From Pseudomonadales bacterium (GTDB taxonomy: Bacteria; Pseudomonadota; Gammaproteobacteria; Pseudomonadales; Azotimanducaceae), in the NCBI GenBank assembly GCA_019090615.1, contig JAHRVQ010000006.1, positions 1 to 64,000 of the forward strand: 64,000 nucleotides of DNA. Reading direction: 5' to 3'. Below are positions 8,177 to 17,587 of this stretch, piece by piece. Each line of letters opens with the position of its first letter. The first letter of the stretch is position 1. The notes under the pieces are model-generated. The model searched no databases and had not been told where the DNA came from. It worked only from the letters and a program-made list of their open reading frames with translations. The position numbers were made by a program, and so were the translations under genes.

Positions 8177-9097
8177 TTAAAGAACCAGGGTTTTTTCCAG
8201 CATCTCGTCAAGACTGGTTAATTTAATACCCAACGCCTCAACAGCAGGCGTGGGGTCAATATTATCATCGTGATTCAAAACACCGAGCATGGCATAGGTC
8301 ATAGGTGGATTGGCCATAACGCGCTGCAGCAGGCCTGCCACTAGATAGCCTATTACCAGCGGGACCGATAAAGTTTTCCCGCAACCACCCAATACCTGTG
8401 TTGCCCGCTGGCGCAAATGAACCCGACTTAAACTTTCAGGACCGGCTAATTCGACTATTCCCTGGGTTGATTGAATACCATTGAAACAACGTTCAATATC
8501 CACCGTTACTGCCTGTAAAACATCCCCAGCATAGATTGGTTGCTCAAGACTAGCAGCTCGAAAACTAAAACTAAACCGCTTAAAAGCCTGTTGTCGAAGC
8601 GCCTGAACCGCATAATCTCCATCACCCAGCACCATGGGTATGCGGACAATCAATACTTCACTTGAGGCCTGTAACAACATTTTTTCTGCACGACCGCGGG
8701 ATGCCAAACAGGCATTTTTTGCCGCCTCGTCACTACCTAATAAACTTAAATACAGCACTCGCCTGACTTTATGGCTCGCTAAAACCTGACATAATACGTT
8801 GGTGGTTTTTTCATGTACCGCATAAAAACTATTGTCGCGACTTTCTTTTATCACACCGACTAGTTGAACAACATAGTTACAACCATTCATCGCCACCGAC
8901 ATTTGATCAAGATCAGAATAGTCACACTGGACAATTTCCAGCTTTGACAACTGCTGTTGACCAACAAACGCCTTAAGCTTGTGCATAGCGTGTTCTGATC
9001 GTACCAATGCACGCACCGAATAATCCTTTAGCCTAAGCAACATTTTTTTACCAATATTGCCATTTGCACCAATGATCAAAATTTTTTCAGTTTGCAT
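8177..9097 (-). CDS. NAD(P)-binding NmrA/NDUFA9-like protein
   Basis: Atypical short-chain dehydrogenase-like protein of 306 residues. The nucleotide-binding loop is GANGNIGKKM at residues 10-19. Later segments CNYVVQLVGVI, VRRVLYLSLLG and EVLIVRIPMVLGDGD follow the NmrA/NDUFA9-like pattern. The usual YxxxK catalytic pair is not evident, so a binding or regulatory role, or a lipid- or quinone-related reductase, is as likely as a dehydrogenase. Divergent tail-to-head spacing gives it its own promoter; the HspQ gene lies 114 bp upstream on the same strand. Confidence 0.75.
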   Translation of the reverse strand: MQTEKILIIGANGNIGKKMLLRLKDYSVRALVRSEHAMHKLKAFVGQQQLSKLEIVQCDYSDLDQMSVAMNGCNYVVQLVGVIKESRDNSFYAVHEKTTNVLCQVLASHKVRRVLYLSLLGSDEAAKNACLASRGRAEKMLLQASSEVLIVRIPMVLGDGDYAVQALRQQAFKRFSFSFRAASLEQPIYAGDVLQAVTVDIERCFNGIQSTQGIVELAGPESLSRVHLRQRATQVLGGCGKTLSVPLVIGYLVAGLLQRVMANPPMTYAMLGVLNHDDNIDPTPAVEALGIKLTSLDEMLEKTLVL

Positions 9098-9211
9098 TTT
9101 TTTATCACACGAAAATAGAAAACAGCCTTAAAGGCAATAGGTATTAGTGCAGATTAGCGGCATTAACAAACGGCCTTATAGAAGAACAAAAATCCGTGTT
9201 GGCCAAATTTA

Positions 9212-9517
9212 TTATTCTCGCAACAGGTATCTTCCGTTATCAAAACCCGAAAAATATTCACCTAATAAGGGATGGTCGATCTGTTCGATGCCAGTGAATA
9301 GGTCCAGATTCCGCTCCGCCACATAAGTGGTATGATCGGCCTCATGCACAAGTACATGATACCAGGGCGCATTTTTTGGCGGACTCGAAATAGCCATCTG
9401 CTCATACCATTGATCTGAACCAAGAAACACTGGATCAACAGCGTAAATAACACCGCGATACCTGAATTTACAATGTTCAATCTGCTGCCCCGCACCAAAC
9501 CGAGCACCCATCGTCAT
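9212..9517 (-). CDS. hspQ: HspQ heat-shock / hemimethylated-DNA-binding family protein
   Basis: A 101-residue YccV/HspQ-family protein. RFGAGQQIEHCKFRYRGVIYAVDPVF and APWYHVLVHEADHTTYVAERNL match the conserved family core. In E. coli HspQ (YccV) binds hemimethylated DNA, modulates DnaA and acts as a Lon adaptor. GAGGAG lies six bases before the ATG at 9517; a second in-frame ATG follows two codons later. Three 13-14-bp tandem repeats lie just upstream. Confidence 0.92.
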   Translation of the reverse strand: MTMGARFGAGQQIEHCKFRYRGVIYAVDPVFLGSDQWYEQMAISSPPKNAPWYHVLVHEADHTTYVAERNLDLFTGIEQIDHPLLGEYFSGFDNGRYLLRE

Positions 9518-9531
9518 AGCCTGCTCCTCAT

Positions 9532-9571
9532 TGCTCTATATCCACTGCTTATAACCACTGCTCTATAACCC
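9532..9571. repeat. Three 13-14-bp tandem repeats upstream of hspQ
   Basis: Units are TGCTCTATATCCAC, TGCTTATAACCAC and TGCTCTATAACCC. They start 15 bp upstream of the hspQ start codon, just beyond its ribosome binding site, so they lie in the leader or promoter of hspQ. Confidence 0.7.
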
Positions 9572-9893
9572 GCAATTAGAATCAACCCCACACTGCTAGC
9601 TGGTAAGGGGTGTGTACCATTGTTAGACCCTCGGTGTCGACATTTAATTTCTTATTTGGCACATCTGTCGACAAAAGAAAATCTACTCAGGCCAATAGAA
9701 AAAACGAAAACCCCGCCACGTCACCCGAAAACACGCGTTGCTATGCCATTTAATGCTAAGCTATTCCTGCCAGACTTCGTTACCTTTTATGTGCAATGTA
9801 GTCTTAAAAATGCTCGGAACTATCAGTCGTTGCTACTTGCTCAGCTTTTACAAACTGTCGTTTCATTACCACAATTCACCCAATGGAGAATGT
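9572..9893. other. Intergenic region, no gene recognised
   Basis: This 322-bp gap lies between divergent hspQ and the DHH phosphoesterase gene. The word TGTCGAC occurs twice about 33 bp apart (near 9633 and 9666). Open frames here have no family features and no ribosome binding site. It presumably contains the two divergent promoters. Confidence 0.4.
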
Positions 9894-10853
9894 ATGTCAT
9901 CCTATGATGTCTTTAATGGGGATGCTGATGGCATCTGTTCGCTCATTCAACTTCGCCTTGCGGACCCCAAACAAACCACACTTATCACCGGTGTAAAAAG
10001 GGATATCGCCTTATTGGAACGCACCCCAGCAGGCGCAGACGATGAGGTAGTGGTGCTTGATATCTCCATGGACAAAAACCGCGAGGCATTACAACAGGTA
10101 TTAGAAAATGGCGCGTCTGTAATCTATATTGATCATCATTTTGCGGGCGATATTCCACAGCATAACAAGCTCACCGCTATGATCAACACTGAACCCGAGA
10201 CCTGCACTAGTATTCTGACGGATAAATATTTGCAGGGAAAATTTCGCAAATGGGCAGTTGTAGGCGCTTTTGGTGACAACCTGTCTATCCCCGCAGAAAA
10301 ACTTGCTGCCTCCCTGGATATAGGCAAAAGGCTGCCCGAATTAAAACAACTGGGAATTTACATTAACTACAACGGTTATGGCTCAGACATAAGCGATCTA
10401 CATTTTGAACCCGCAGCACTCTATGACAGACTGGTTAAACATGCCGATCCACTTAGCTTCATTGATGAGGACCGAACCGGCTTCGAAAAATTACAAACTG
10501 GCTACAATCAGGACATGGCTTTGGCGAGCGATACCAACGCTTATACTAAAAACGCCACTACTGCTGTATTTATGCTCCCCGATGAAGCCTGGGCGAGACG
10601 GGTTAGCGGTGTTTTCGGCAATGATCTGGCCAATCAATTTCCACAACGGGGCCACGCAATCATCACCGAAATCGGCACCGACAATTTTCTAGTTAGCATT
10701 CGAGCACCTTTGAGCAATCGGCAGGGGGCAGATGAGATCTGCAGACAATTCGCCACCGGCGGCGGGCGCAAAGCTGCGGCGGGCATCAACCAGTTACCGG
10801 TTTCTGAACTGGAAAATTTTATCCGGGTATTTTCTGAATACTACGCTAACTGA
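9894..10853 (+). CDS. DHH-family phosphoesterase
   Basis: About 319 residues from the ATG at 9894, which has GGAG at 9885-9888; the frame continues upstream but without family character. Motifs are DVFNGDADGICSL (Asp10, Asp12), VVLDISMDKN (Asp57) and IDHHFAGD (Asp80-His81-His82), the DHH signature binding two Mn ions. A C-terminal Gly-rich FATGGGRKAAAG matches the DHHA1 substrate-binding part. Relatives include RecJ, NrnA and inorganic pyrophosphatases; the substrate is probably a short nucleic acid or dinucleotide but is not determined. Confidence 0.87.
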   Translation: MSSYDVFNGDADGICSLIQLRLADPKQTTLITGVKRDIALLERTPAGADDEVVVLDISMDKNREALQQVLENGASVIYIDHHFAGDIPQHNKLTAMINTEPETCTSILTDKYLQGKFRKWAVVGAFGDNLSIPAEKLAASLDIGKRLPELKQLGIYINYNGYGSDISDLHFEPAALYDRLVKHADPLSFIDEDRTGFEKLQTGYNQDMALASDTNAYTKNATTAVFMLPDEAWARRVSGVFGNDLANQFPQRGHAIITEIGTDNFLVSIRAPLSNRQGADEICRQFATGGGRKAAAGINQLPVSELENFIRVFSEYYAN

Positions 10854-10962
10854 TTCATCCCGCAGCAACCAGACGCCATTTTACAGCGCCGCGTACTATA
10901 GGAAGTCGCTTAAAAAAAGATTCTTAAACCTATCAGATTAGTTGCCTCATCCTGCACCCCTT

Positions 10963-12252
10963 ATGAATAAAAATATCTACCTTATAATGGCTTTACGCAT
11001 TTGTATGATGTCGCTATTTCCTGTTGCGATCATCACCCTGTTCTGGCAATACCAGATTGGCATGTCAATGCAGGACATTATGTTGCTCCAGGCTGCCTTT
11101 TCGTTAACCATCGTGTTACTGGAATTTCCCGCCGGCTATATCGGCGATCAGATCGGCTATAAAAAATCATTATTAATTGGCTTCACTACCTGTACCTTGG
11201 GCTGGTCAATTTATCTGCTTGGCAGCGAATTTTCCCATCTGCTGATTGCCGAAATCATTCTCGCAGCGGGCCTGTGTTTTATTTCCGGCTCCGACCTGGC
11301 CCTGCTTTACGACACTCTGAAAGCGGAAAACAAAGAAACGGAATACAGCCTCTGGAATAGTCGTTATGTTGCCTATGGGCAAATTGGCGAAGGATTAGCA
11401 GCATTAAGCGCGGGTATTATTTACGTCTACTGGGCACGATTACCTTTCTATCTTGAAGTGGCTGTTTTTCTGCTCGGCAGTGCTTTATGCCTGCTCCTAA
11501 AGGAAATAGAGAAAAAACCGTCGGACACGCAATCCACCACTGCCGCCGCCACTTCGGCACCTGAGGCAGCAAAAAATATCAACCCCAGCAACAGTCAATC
11601 TACCAGGCCGAATCAAGCAGATGAGCCACTAAACCAGCATTTGAATAACTTTAAGCATATCCTCGCAGCCTCTTTCATCCATTCACCGTTATTACGTTGG
11701 TCTTTAATCCTGTCCTGCTTTTTTGGCCTCGCTTCGTATTTCCCAGTGTGGATTATTCAGCTACACGCAACAGATGCCGGCGTCAGCACAGCCTGGCTTG
11801 GTCTGGTCTGGAGTCTGGCGAATTTCATGGTGGCAATAGGCGCGTTTATTGGCCCAAGAATAGAAAAAAGTTTCGGCCTCATTTTAATCATGGGTTTATG
11901 TTTGGTGTTGATGTCTACGGGTTATCTGGGCTTAACCCTGAACCAAAACATCTGGGGTTTTGGTTTTTATTTTCTTATTACCCTGGCCCGCGGGATTAAC
12001 GGGCCGTTGCTAACTAATCAAATACAGCTACAGATAAAATCCCAGTTTCGCGCTGCAACTTTATCCTTACGTAGCCTGTTGATCCGAGCCGGATTTATGC
12101 TAACGGCGCCTTTTTTAGGCCTCTATATTGATGCCCAGGGTAGTCATGCAGCTTTTGCGGTACTCGGCATTGGTTTTTCAGCTAGCCTGTCTACGGCGCT
12201 GTTCTTCCTCTGGAAAAACCAGCTTCCAAAAAACCAACCCCACCTTCGCTAA
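10963..12252 (+). CDS. Major facilitator superfamily transporter
   Basis: About 429 residues and roughly 12 membrane segments. After the second helix, PAGYIGDQIGYKKSLLIG is the MFS loop 2-3 motif (Gly-Asp, basic residues). A hydrophilic Thr/Ala/Ser/Pro/Gln-rich loop (about residues 178-225) separates the two six-helix halves. I take the ATG at 10963 rather than the TTG at 10942; neither has a strong ribosome binding site. It follows the DHH gene by 109 bp on the same strand. Substrate unknown. Confidence 0.85.
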   Translation: MNKNIYLIMALRICMMSLFPVAIITLFWQYQIGMSMQDIMLLQAAFSLTIVLLEFPAGYIGDQIGYKKSLLIGFTTCTLGWSIYLLGSEFSHLLIAEIILAAGLCFISGSDLALLYDTLKAENKETEYSLWNSRYVAYGQIGEGLAALSAGIIYVYWARLPFYLEVAVFLLGSALCLLLKEIEKKPSDTQSTTAAATSAPEAAKNINPSNSQSTRPNQADEPLNQHLNNFKHILAASFIHSPLLRWSLILSCFFGLASYFPVWIIQLHATDAGVSTAWLGLVWSLANFMVAIGAFIGPRIEKSFGLILIMGLCLVLMSTGYLGLTLNQNIWGFGFYFLITLARGINGPLLTNQIQLQIKSQFRAATLSLRSLLIRAGFMLTAPFLGLYIDAQGSHAAFAVLGIGFSASLSTALFFLWKNQLPKNQPHLR

Positions 12253-12362
12253 CAAAAAATTTAATAATTCGCTGATCAAAAACGCTATATAACGCACTTC
12301 AGAACTACCTGAATAACGACCATAAAACCGCTTATCCGACCAGGCCCGCGTCAGGCTACAAC

Positions 12363-13118
12363 CTAGTCGCCGCCATTTACATATAAGCGCTCACCGGTTA
12401 CGTACGAGTTAGCATCCGAAACAAAATAACAAACCACATTAGCGACATCTTCTGGCTGACAAACACGACCAAACGGCATATGGTCTGCCAATGTAGTAAT
12501 GTCCTCTACGCCCTGGGTGGCACGGATCAAACGTCTACCCATATCCGTTTCAACCAGACCTGGGGCAACAATATTGACCCTGATCTGATGCCGCTTCTCT
12601 TCCTTTGAAAGGGTAACAGCCAATGCTTCAAGCGCAGCCTTGCCCATATTATAAGGTGCGCCGTTAGCGCCCAGACTTTTACTGGCAACACTTGAAATCA
12701 TGATTATATCGCCCCGTTCTGCGGTTCGCATTGATGGAATCACCAAACGGGATAAGTAATGTGCGGCAAAAGCGTGCACACCCACCACTCGCATCAATTC
12801 TTCAGGTTCTGTTTTTGAAACAGATCGCCCTTTGCTAGCAATACCTGCGTTATTGACCAGAATACTAATCGGGCCCATTTCTGCGACAATGCTACTCACC
12901 ATTTGCTCATCCGCTGCATAATTCTCCACCTCAGCCTGATAAGCATTGGCCTTGCGGCCCATGGCGCGAATTTCAGCCACCGTTGCTTCAGCTGCATCGG
13001 CATTTTTGGCATAGTTTACTGCTATATCTGCACCCCTGGCAGCAAGACCTAACGCAATGGCTTTGCCCACTCCACGGCTTGCGCCCGTGACTAATGCTAA
13101 TCGACCTTCAAGCGACAT
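12363..13118 (-). CDS. Short-chain dehydrogenase/reductase, FabG-like
   Basis: Classical SDR of 251 residues. The cofactor loop is TGASRGVG at 11-18, NNAG at 89-92 and the catalytic triad is Ser143, Tyr156 and Lys160; PG occurs in IVAPGLVETDMG and the C-terminus is VTGERLYVNGGD. AAGGA precedes the ATG at 13118. It lies on the same strand as the Rieske oxygenase gene upstream (gap about 200 bp), so it may oxidise a cis-diol or hydroxy product of that oxygenase; this is inferred from position only. Confidence 0.9.
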   Translation of the reverse strand: MSLEGRLALVTGASRGVGKAIALGLAARGADIAVNYAKNADAAEATVAEIRAMGRKANAYQAEVENYAADEQMVSSIVAEMGPISILVNNAGIASKGRSVSKTEPEELMRVVGVHAFAAHYLSRLVIPSMRTAERGDIIMISSVASKSLGANGAPYNMGKAALEALAVTLSKEEKRHQIRVNIVAPGLVETDMGRRLIRATQGVEDITTLADHMPFGRVCQPEDVANVVCYFVSDANSYVTGERLYVNGGD

Positions 13119-13276
13119 AATTTTCCTTGTTCATGAGTTTTATAGAATATTAATGATCGGCAACATAATAGATTTTTTTGTTAGCTATGTCATATCGTCA
13201 GTCATCAGCTCTCATAGCGCCCCTCATGAGTCGAAAGCAGCCAACATACCAAACGGACTACCTAAGGTCGATTCAG

Positions 13277-13318
13277 GCTCCTCAATTCATGCTCCTCAAT
13301 TTATGCGCCTCAATTTAG
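13277..13318. repeat. Three 14-bp tandem repeats at the end of the Rieske oxygenase gene
   Basis: Units GCTCCTCAATTCAT, GCTCCTCAATTTAT and GCGCCTCAATTTAG. The last unit includes the stop codon of the minus-strand oxygenase gene (complement at 13315-13317). Confidence 0.75.
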
Positions 13319-14589
13319 CGCTTGCTTTGCATGAGTTTTAACCAATGCTGCCACATCGCACGTTGCGGTACTTCATCAGAGACATGGCCAGAGCGTAACC
13401 CCTCGGCGGAAATTTGTTCTCGATGTAACCCACGTTGAAAAATCAACCAGGGCTCCATGGTACAGGCAACCCCCTGCTGGACCCGATTAAACATTTCAAT
13501 ATCATCATGAATGCCGCCGCCATGGGGACTATAAAATGATTCAAATTGTCGAATGCGCTGCGTATTCAACTCATCAGGCACGCCTTTTAATAAGGTTGGG
13601 GCAAGATCCACTTCAGTTTTATCATGTGCAATCGGCCTTATGGTTCTCACTTGCTGACCGAGCACCACCAGGTTGGGAAACACACTCATATGGGTACCGG
13701 CAGTAACAATCACATCCTCGGCTCTCTCAAGGCCGTGAGCCGCCACCATATCGGCGTAATATTTCTTGCCCCAGGTAGTTCTTTTTAATGCTGACAAACG
13801 CGGTTCGCTACGGCCAGGAGCTATATTATGCGGTCTATAGTCAACAAAGGTATTACCACAGCCCAGGTCTCTAGTGGCAACGGCTGAGTCGCGATCAAAA
13901 GTATCTGGACGCCGACCCGATAACCGAGTAATCATTTTGAAATAGGATTGATGGGTGAAATTTGCATGATAGCCATCAATAGAGTTTTCCATCTGCAATT
14001 TCCAGCTACCCTGATAAGCCAGTTTTGCAGCGCCTGCCTGAACCAGTATTTCTCCTTCTGGAGAGAGGTCACAAAAATAGTCAATTTGCCGCATAGTGGG
14101 TTCACCCAGACTCTCGGCCAGGGTTTCAACGGGCTCGGCCATGATCGCAAAAACAAATCCACGATAGCTGTCTACCTGCACCGGCCGGGTGAGGGAAAAC
14201 TGGCTTTTATCAATACGTTCATAGCCATCTTCGTAGGGGATGCCGGTGAGCTTGCCGTCAAGGTCGTAAACCCAGCCATGATATTCACAACGAAATTTAC
14301 TGGCATTACCGCAACTATCCTGGCAAACGGTAGCGGCCCGATGTCGGCATCGATTAAACAGCACCTGAACCTTACCGGTCTTGTCACGCACCAGAATAAC
14401 GGGCTGATTGCCCAGGCTAGCCCGTTTGAAGTCACCCACATTTGGTACTTCGCTCTCATGGGCAATATAAATCCAGGTTTGGCGATAGATACGATCTAGT
14501 TCATCCAGGTAAATATCAGGGTTGGTATATACACTGCCATGCACCGCGTCAGATCGCACCAGGTCTGCATAATTTATCGCTTGCTTCAT
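13315..14589 (-). CDS. Stand-alone Rieske oxygenase alpha subunit
   Basis: About 424 residues. Rieske ligands are Cys81-x-His83 and Cys101-x2-His104; the mononuclear iron site is ENSIDGYHANFTH with Asp205, His208 and His213, the same numbers as naphthalene dioxygenase. I start at 14589 (MKQAINYADL), where GGAG has five-base spacing, not at 14607. It is clearly diverged from the alpha subunit at 5493 (Arg and Glu-Tyr in the Rieske loops). No beta-subunit gene is adjacent, so it may be an alpha3-type oxygenase or borrow a beta subunit. Neighbouring SDR and CoA-transferase genes suggest a catabolic pathway of an aromatic or terpenoid acid; substrate unknown. Confidence 0.9.
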   Translation of the reverse strand: MKQAINYADLVRSDAVHGSVYTNPDIYLDELDRIYRQTWIYIAHESEVPNVGDFKRASLGNQPVILVRDKTGKVQVLFNRCRHRAATVCQDSCGNASKFRCEYHGWVYDLDGKLTGIPYEDGYERIDKSQFSLTRPVQVDSYRGFVFAIMAEPVETLAESLGEPTMRQIDYFCDLSPEGEILVQAGAAKLAYQGSWKLQMENSIDGYHANFTHQSYFKMITRLSGRRPDTFDRDSAVATRDLGCGNTFVDYRPHNIAPGRSEPRLSALKRTTWGKKYYADMVAAHGLERAEDVIVTAGTHMSVFPNLVVLGQQVRTIRPIAHDKTEVDLAPTLLKGVPDELNTQRIRQFESFYSPHGGGIHDDIEMFNRVQQGVACTMEPWLIFQRGLHREQISAEGLRSGHVSDEVPQRAMWQHWLKLMQSKR

Positions 14590-14872
14590 TTCCACTCCGT
14601 TATTCATTTTATTAACAGCCTGATAGCTTTCACTTCAACCCAGCACAATCTCTCGCACAGACCGCCCAGATTGACCGCCAAACACAGCGCTACAAGATAG
14701 CTATTGCAGGCGCGCCGCCATCAATATCACCTTAACTTCAAAATACAGTATTCCAATACTGGATGTCCATATATTAACAAGCATTAACAATTAACATACA
14801 ATGTGATCGTTGGTGCCTATGACCTGGTCGGCGCAATTGTTGGCAACAATCCGTCAGACAACTACTGAACGC

Positions 14873-14917
14873 GCAAAGAGTACAAAGAGTACAAAGAGTA
14901 CAAAGAGTACAAAGAGT
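14873..14917. repeat. Five 9-bp tandem repeats (ACAAAGAGT)
   Basis: One GCAAAGAGT followed by four perfect ACAAAGAGT units. It lies 134-178 bp upstream of the fused CoA-transferase start. Perfect identity of four units suggests recent slippage expansion. Confidence 0.9.
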
Positions 14918-14985
14918 AACGATTGCTAATTTGGCTATTTACAGGACAAGCTAACGGGAGACTGTTATCTGCAGGGCGGCTATTC

Positions 14986-15030
14986 GTTAGCCTCTTATTT
15001 GTAAGCCACTTATTTGTTAGCCTCTTATGC
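14986..15030. repeat. Three 15-bp tandem repeats
   Basis: Units GTTAGCCTCTTATTT, GTAAGCCACTTATTT and GTTAGCCTCTTATGC. The third ends in an in-frame ATG (15027) just ahead of the preferred start of the CoA-transferase gene at 15051. Confidence 0.85.
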
Positions 15031-15050
15031 ATAAAAAAAGGGAGAACTAC

Positions 15051-17507
15051 ATGTCAACTGCAGCAAACCTGCATGTACTGGAACTTGGCGATAGCGTAGC
15101 GAGCGCTTACGCCGCCAAACTACTGGCTGATCACGGCGCTGATGTTATCAAAGTAGAACCCACCACCGGCGACCAGACTCGACATCGCGGCCCTTTTCCT
15201 AATGATGTCCCCAATCCAGAAAATAGCGGGCTTTTTCTCGCGATAAATGTCAACAAACGCGGTATTTGTCTCGACTTAACCATCCCAGCCGACTTAGAAA
15301 CACTTAAGCGGCTCATACACTGGGCCGACATTCTGGTACATAGTTTTGCCGCTGAACAAGCACAGATACTCGGCCTCAGCTATGCACAGTTACAATCCAG
15401 CTCGCCGCAACTGGTGGTTTTGGCAATTACGCCTTTTGGTAGTGTCGGCCCCTATGCTGATTTCGAAGCCACAGAAATAACCCTCGCCAATGCCGGCGGC
15501 TGGGCCTATGTTTGCCCGGCCACCCAAACTGACACCACTCTTGCACCGCTTAAAGTTTTCGGCTCGCAATGCGGGCTAATGACAGGCATCACTGGTGCGA
15601 TGACGGCATTAGCTGTGTATCGCGATGCATGCCAAACCGGCATCGGTGATTTTATTGACCTCTCACAACAATCCTATGTTGCCTCGGTATTAGAAGTTGG
15701 GGTTCCTGCTTATAGTTATATGGGTGATGTGCCTGCACGTTATCATCAACGGTCAATCATACCGTGGCGAATTTTTCAGGCAAAAGACGCCGCTGTATTT
15801 ATTGTCTGCGTTGAACAGGATCAATGGTTAAGGCTGGTGGAATTTATGGGGCAACCAGACTGGGCGGATATAGAACTTTTTGCTGATCCAGCTGGCAGGG
15901 CTGAAAACCAGGACCTTATTCACAATTTTGTGCAGCAGTTTGTCGCCGGCTGGAATGTCATGGAGCTCTACCATGCCGCGCAGAAACATCGAATTTGTGT
16001 CGCGCCAGTACTGGATTTCAAAAAATTTGGCCACAATGAGCACCTCGCCAGTCGCGAATTTTTCACTGATCTTAAGGAAAACTCCGGCCTGGCAGTCAAA
16101 CATATTCGCTCAGCCATACTCACCACCCAGGGTCGCTCAGCCATTCGTCGTCCTGCACCACGGCTTGGGGAACATACTGACGAAATTTTAACGAATCTAA
16201 TCGCTAGCGAAAAAGCTAATGAAACAGCTAATGAAACAGCCAGTAAAACAATACCCTCAAGCGATAAAAAACCAATTAGCCAACCGGCCTCCGTACAAAC
16301 CCCACTCCAGGGCATTAGAGTTCTGGACCTAACCTGGGCATGGGCTGGACCTTTTGCAACCATGAATCTTGCTTACCTCGGCGCAGAGGTAATCCGCCTG
16401 GAATCAGCCGTGCGGCCAGACCTGTACCGCCGCCTGCCTATTTTCCCACCGGATATCAAAGACCCTGGCCTCAATTGCGCCGGTATGTTCAATCAGTGGA
16501 ACCAGGGCAAGTCCAGTATCGCGGTAGACCTGCAGGACCCGCAGGGTATTGAGATTGTTAAATCCTTTGTTGCTGAAAGCGATGTGATCATCCAGAATTT
16601 TGCAACCGGCGTTATGGATCGGCTTGGCCTTGGCTATGCAACATTACGCGCTATCAATCCGGGGATTATTCTCGCCAGTATCAGTGGCTATGGCCAAACC
16701 GGTCCATACCGAGACTACATGGGTTATGGCCCTGCAATCCCGCCGTTAACCGGCTTATCTGCAGTCACAGGTTATGTTGACGGCGCTGCCGAGGAATTTG
16801 GCTTATCCATGCCGGACCCCACTGCCGGGATTACGGCAGCCTGGGCAGTGGTTGCGGCGCTGCATAACAGGGAGCAAACGGGTCAGGGCGAACATCTTGA
16901 TATTTCACTCTGGGAGGCCACCGGTGTATTAGCCGTCGAAGGCTGGATGCAATTCGCAATTAATGGCACTCAACCGCCCCGTATGGGCAATCGCGATGCA
17001 TGGATGTCCCCCCACGGTTGTTTCGCCTGCAAAGGTGACGATGCCTGGATATCAATTGCCTGTCGTACCGACCAGGAATGGCAAACCTTAGCGCGATTGA
17101 TTGATCCGGAACTCGCAACTGATAACCGCTTCAGCACACTTGAGGCGCGAAAAAATCACGAAGCAAACCTCGAAACATTGATATCCAGCTGGACCAGCAA
17201 ACAGGATAGGTGGCAACTAACCAACCAGTTGCAGGCATTAAAGATCGCGGCCTTTCCAAGTTTCAGCGCAGCCGACATTGTCGAAGATCCACACCTTGCC
17301 AGGCGCGGCTTTATAGAGCGCTTAGACCATCCTGAAGTGGGCCGGCGACCAACCACTGGCATTCCCTGGATGCTCAAACAAAGACCCGCTCGAATTAGTC
17401 GGCCAGCTCCCTGTCTCGGCGAAGACAGCAGCAGACTATTGGCCGATGTACTCGGATATTCTACTGCCAAGATTGCAACCTTAAGAAAAACCGGCGTACT
17501 CCACTAG
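15051..17507 (+). CDS. Fused double family III CoA-transferase (CaiB/BaiF-CaiB/BaiF)
   Basis: About 818 residues: two CaiB/BaiF domains joined head to tail (about 1-385 and 418-818) by a polar linker containing a 12-bp coding repeat (KANETANETASKT). Each half starts with the family pattern (VLELGDSVASAYAAKLLADHGADVIKVEP; VLDLTWAWAGPFATMNLAYLGAEVIRLES). The second half has the catalytic aspartate, Asp589, in MPDPTAGIT, with the usual spacing to REQTGQGEHLDIS. At the matching place the first half reads VFGSQCGLMTG (residues 169-179), with no acidic residue. GGGAG before 15051 decides the start. Family III enzymes are interlaced dimers that move CoA between acids. Likely task: activation of a carboxylic acid in the surrounding catabolic block. 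Confidence 0.9.
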   Translation: MSTAANLHVLELGDSVASAYAAKLLADHGADVIKVEPTTGDQTRHRGPFPNDVPNPENSGLFLAINVNKRGICLDLTIPADLETLKRLIHWADILVHSFAAEQAQILGLSYAQLQSSSPQLVVLAITPFGSVGPYADFEATEITLANAGGWAYVCPATQTDTTLAPLKVFGSQCGLMTGITGAMTALAVYRDACQTGIGDFIDLSQQSYVASVLEVGVPAYSYMGDVPARYHQRSIIPWRIFQAKDAAVFIVCVEQDQWLRLVEFMGQPDWADIELFADPAGRAENQDLIHNFVQQFVAGWNVMELYHAAQKHRICVAPVLDFKKFGHNEHLASREFFTDLKENSGLAVKHIRSAILTTQGRSAIRRPAPRLGEHTDEILTNLIASEKANETANETASKTIPSSDKKPISQPASVQTPLQGIRVLDLTWAWAGPFATMNLAYLGAEVIRLESAVRPDLYRRLPIFPPDIKDPGLNCAGMFNQWNQGKSSIAVDLQDPQGIEIVKSFVAESDVIIQNFATGVMDRLGLGYATLRAINPGIILASISGYGQTGPYRDYMGYGPAIPPLTGLSAVTGYVDGAAEEFGLSMPDPTAGITAAWAVVAALHNREQTGQGEHLDISLWEATGVLAVEGWMQFAINGTQPPRMGNRDAWMSPHGCFACKGDDAWISIACRTDQEWQTLARLIDPELATDNRFSTLEARKNHEANLETLISSWTSKQDRWQLTNQLQALKIAAFPSFSAADIVEDPHLARRGFIERLDHPEVGRRPTTGIPWMLKQRPARISRPAPCLGEDSSRLLADVLGYSTAKIATLRKTGVLH
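16215..16250 (+). repeat. 12-bp in-frame tandem repeat in the CoA-transferase linker
   Basis: GCTAATGAAACA occurs twice and GCCAGTAAAACA once, encoding A-N-E-T, A-N-E-T, A-S-K-T. It sits in the flexible linker between the two enzyme domains, where length change is tolerated. Confidence 0.85.
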
Positions 17508-17587
17508 ATAGTTTCAGCAGAGTATTTAAACTATCCAGGCAGACGCTGGTTAAGTTAAGAATTTCAGAATAAAGATTAAAGACCGCC

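Larger units (their letters stand above)
14590..15050. other. Divergent intergenic region with two tandem-repeat blocks
   Basis: The 461 bp between the Rieske oxygenase gene and the CoA-transferase gene must contain both promoters. It holds a five-copy 9-bp repeat (14873-14917) and a three-copy 15-bp repeat (14986-15030). The CoA-transferase ribosome binding site GGGAG is at 15039-15043. No gene was recognised. Confidence 0.5.

Noticed and set aside
9620-9907. 95-codon plus-strand frame upstream of the DHH gene
   Set aside because: No ribosome binding site, no family features, and it overlaps the well-supported start of the DHH phosphoesterase in another frame.
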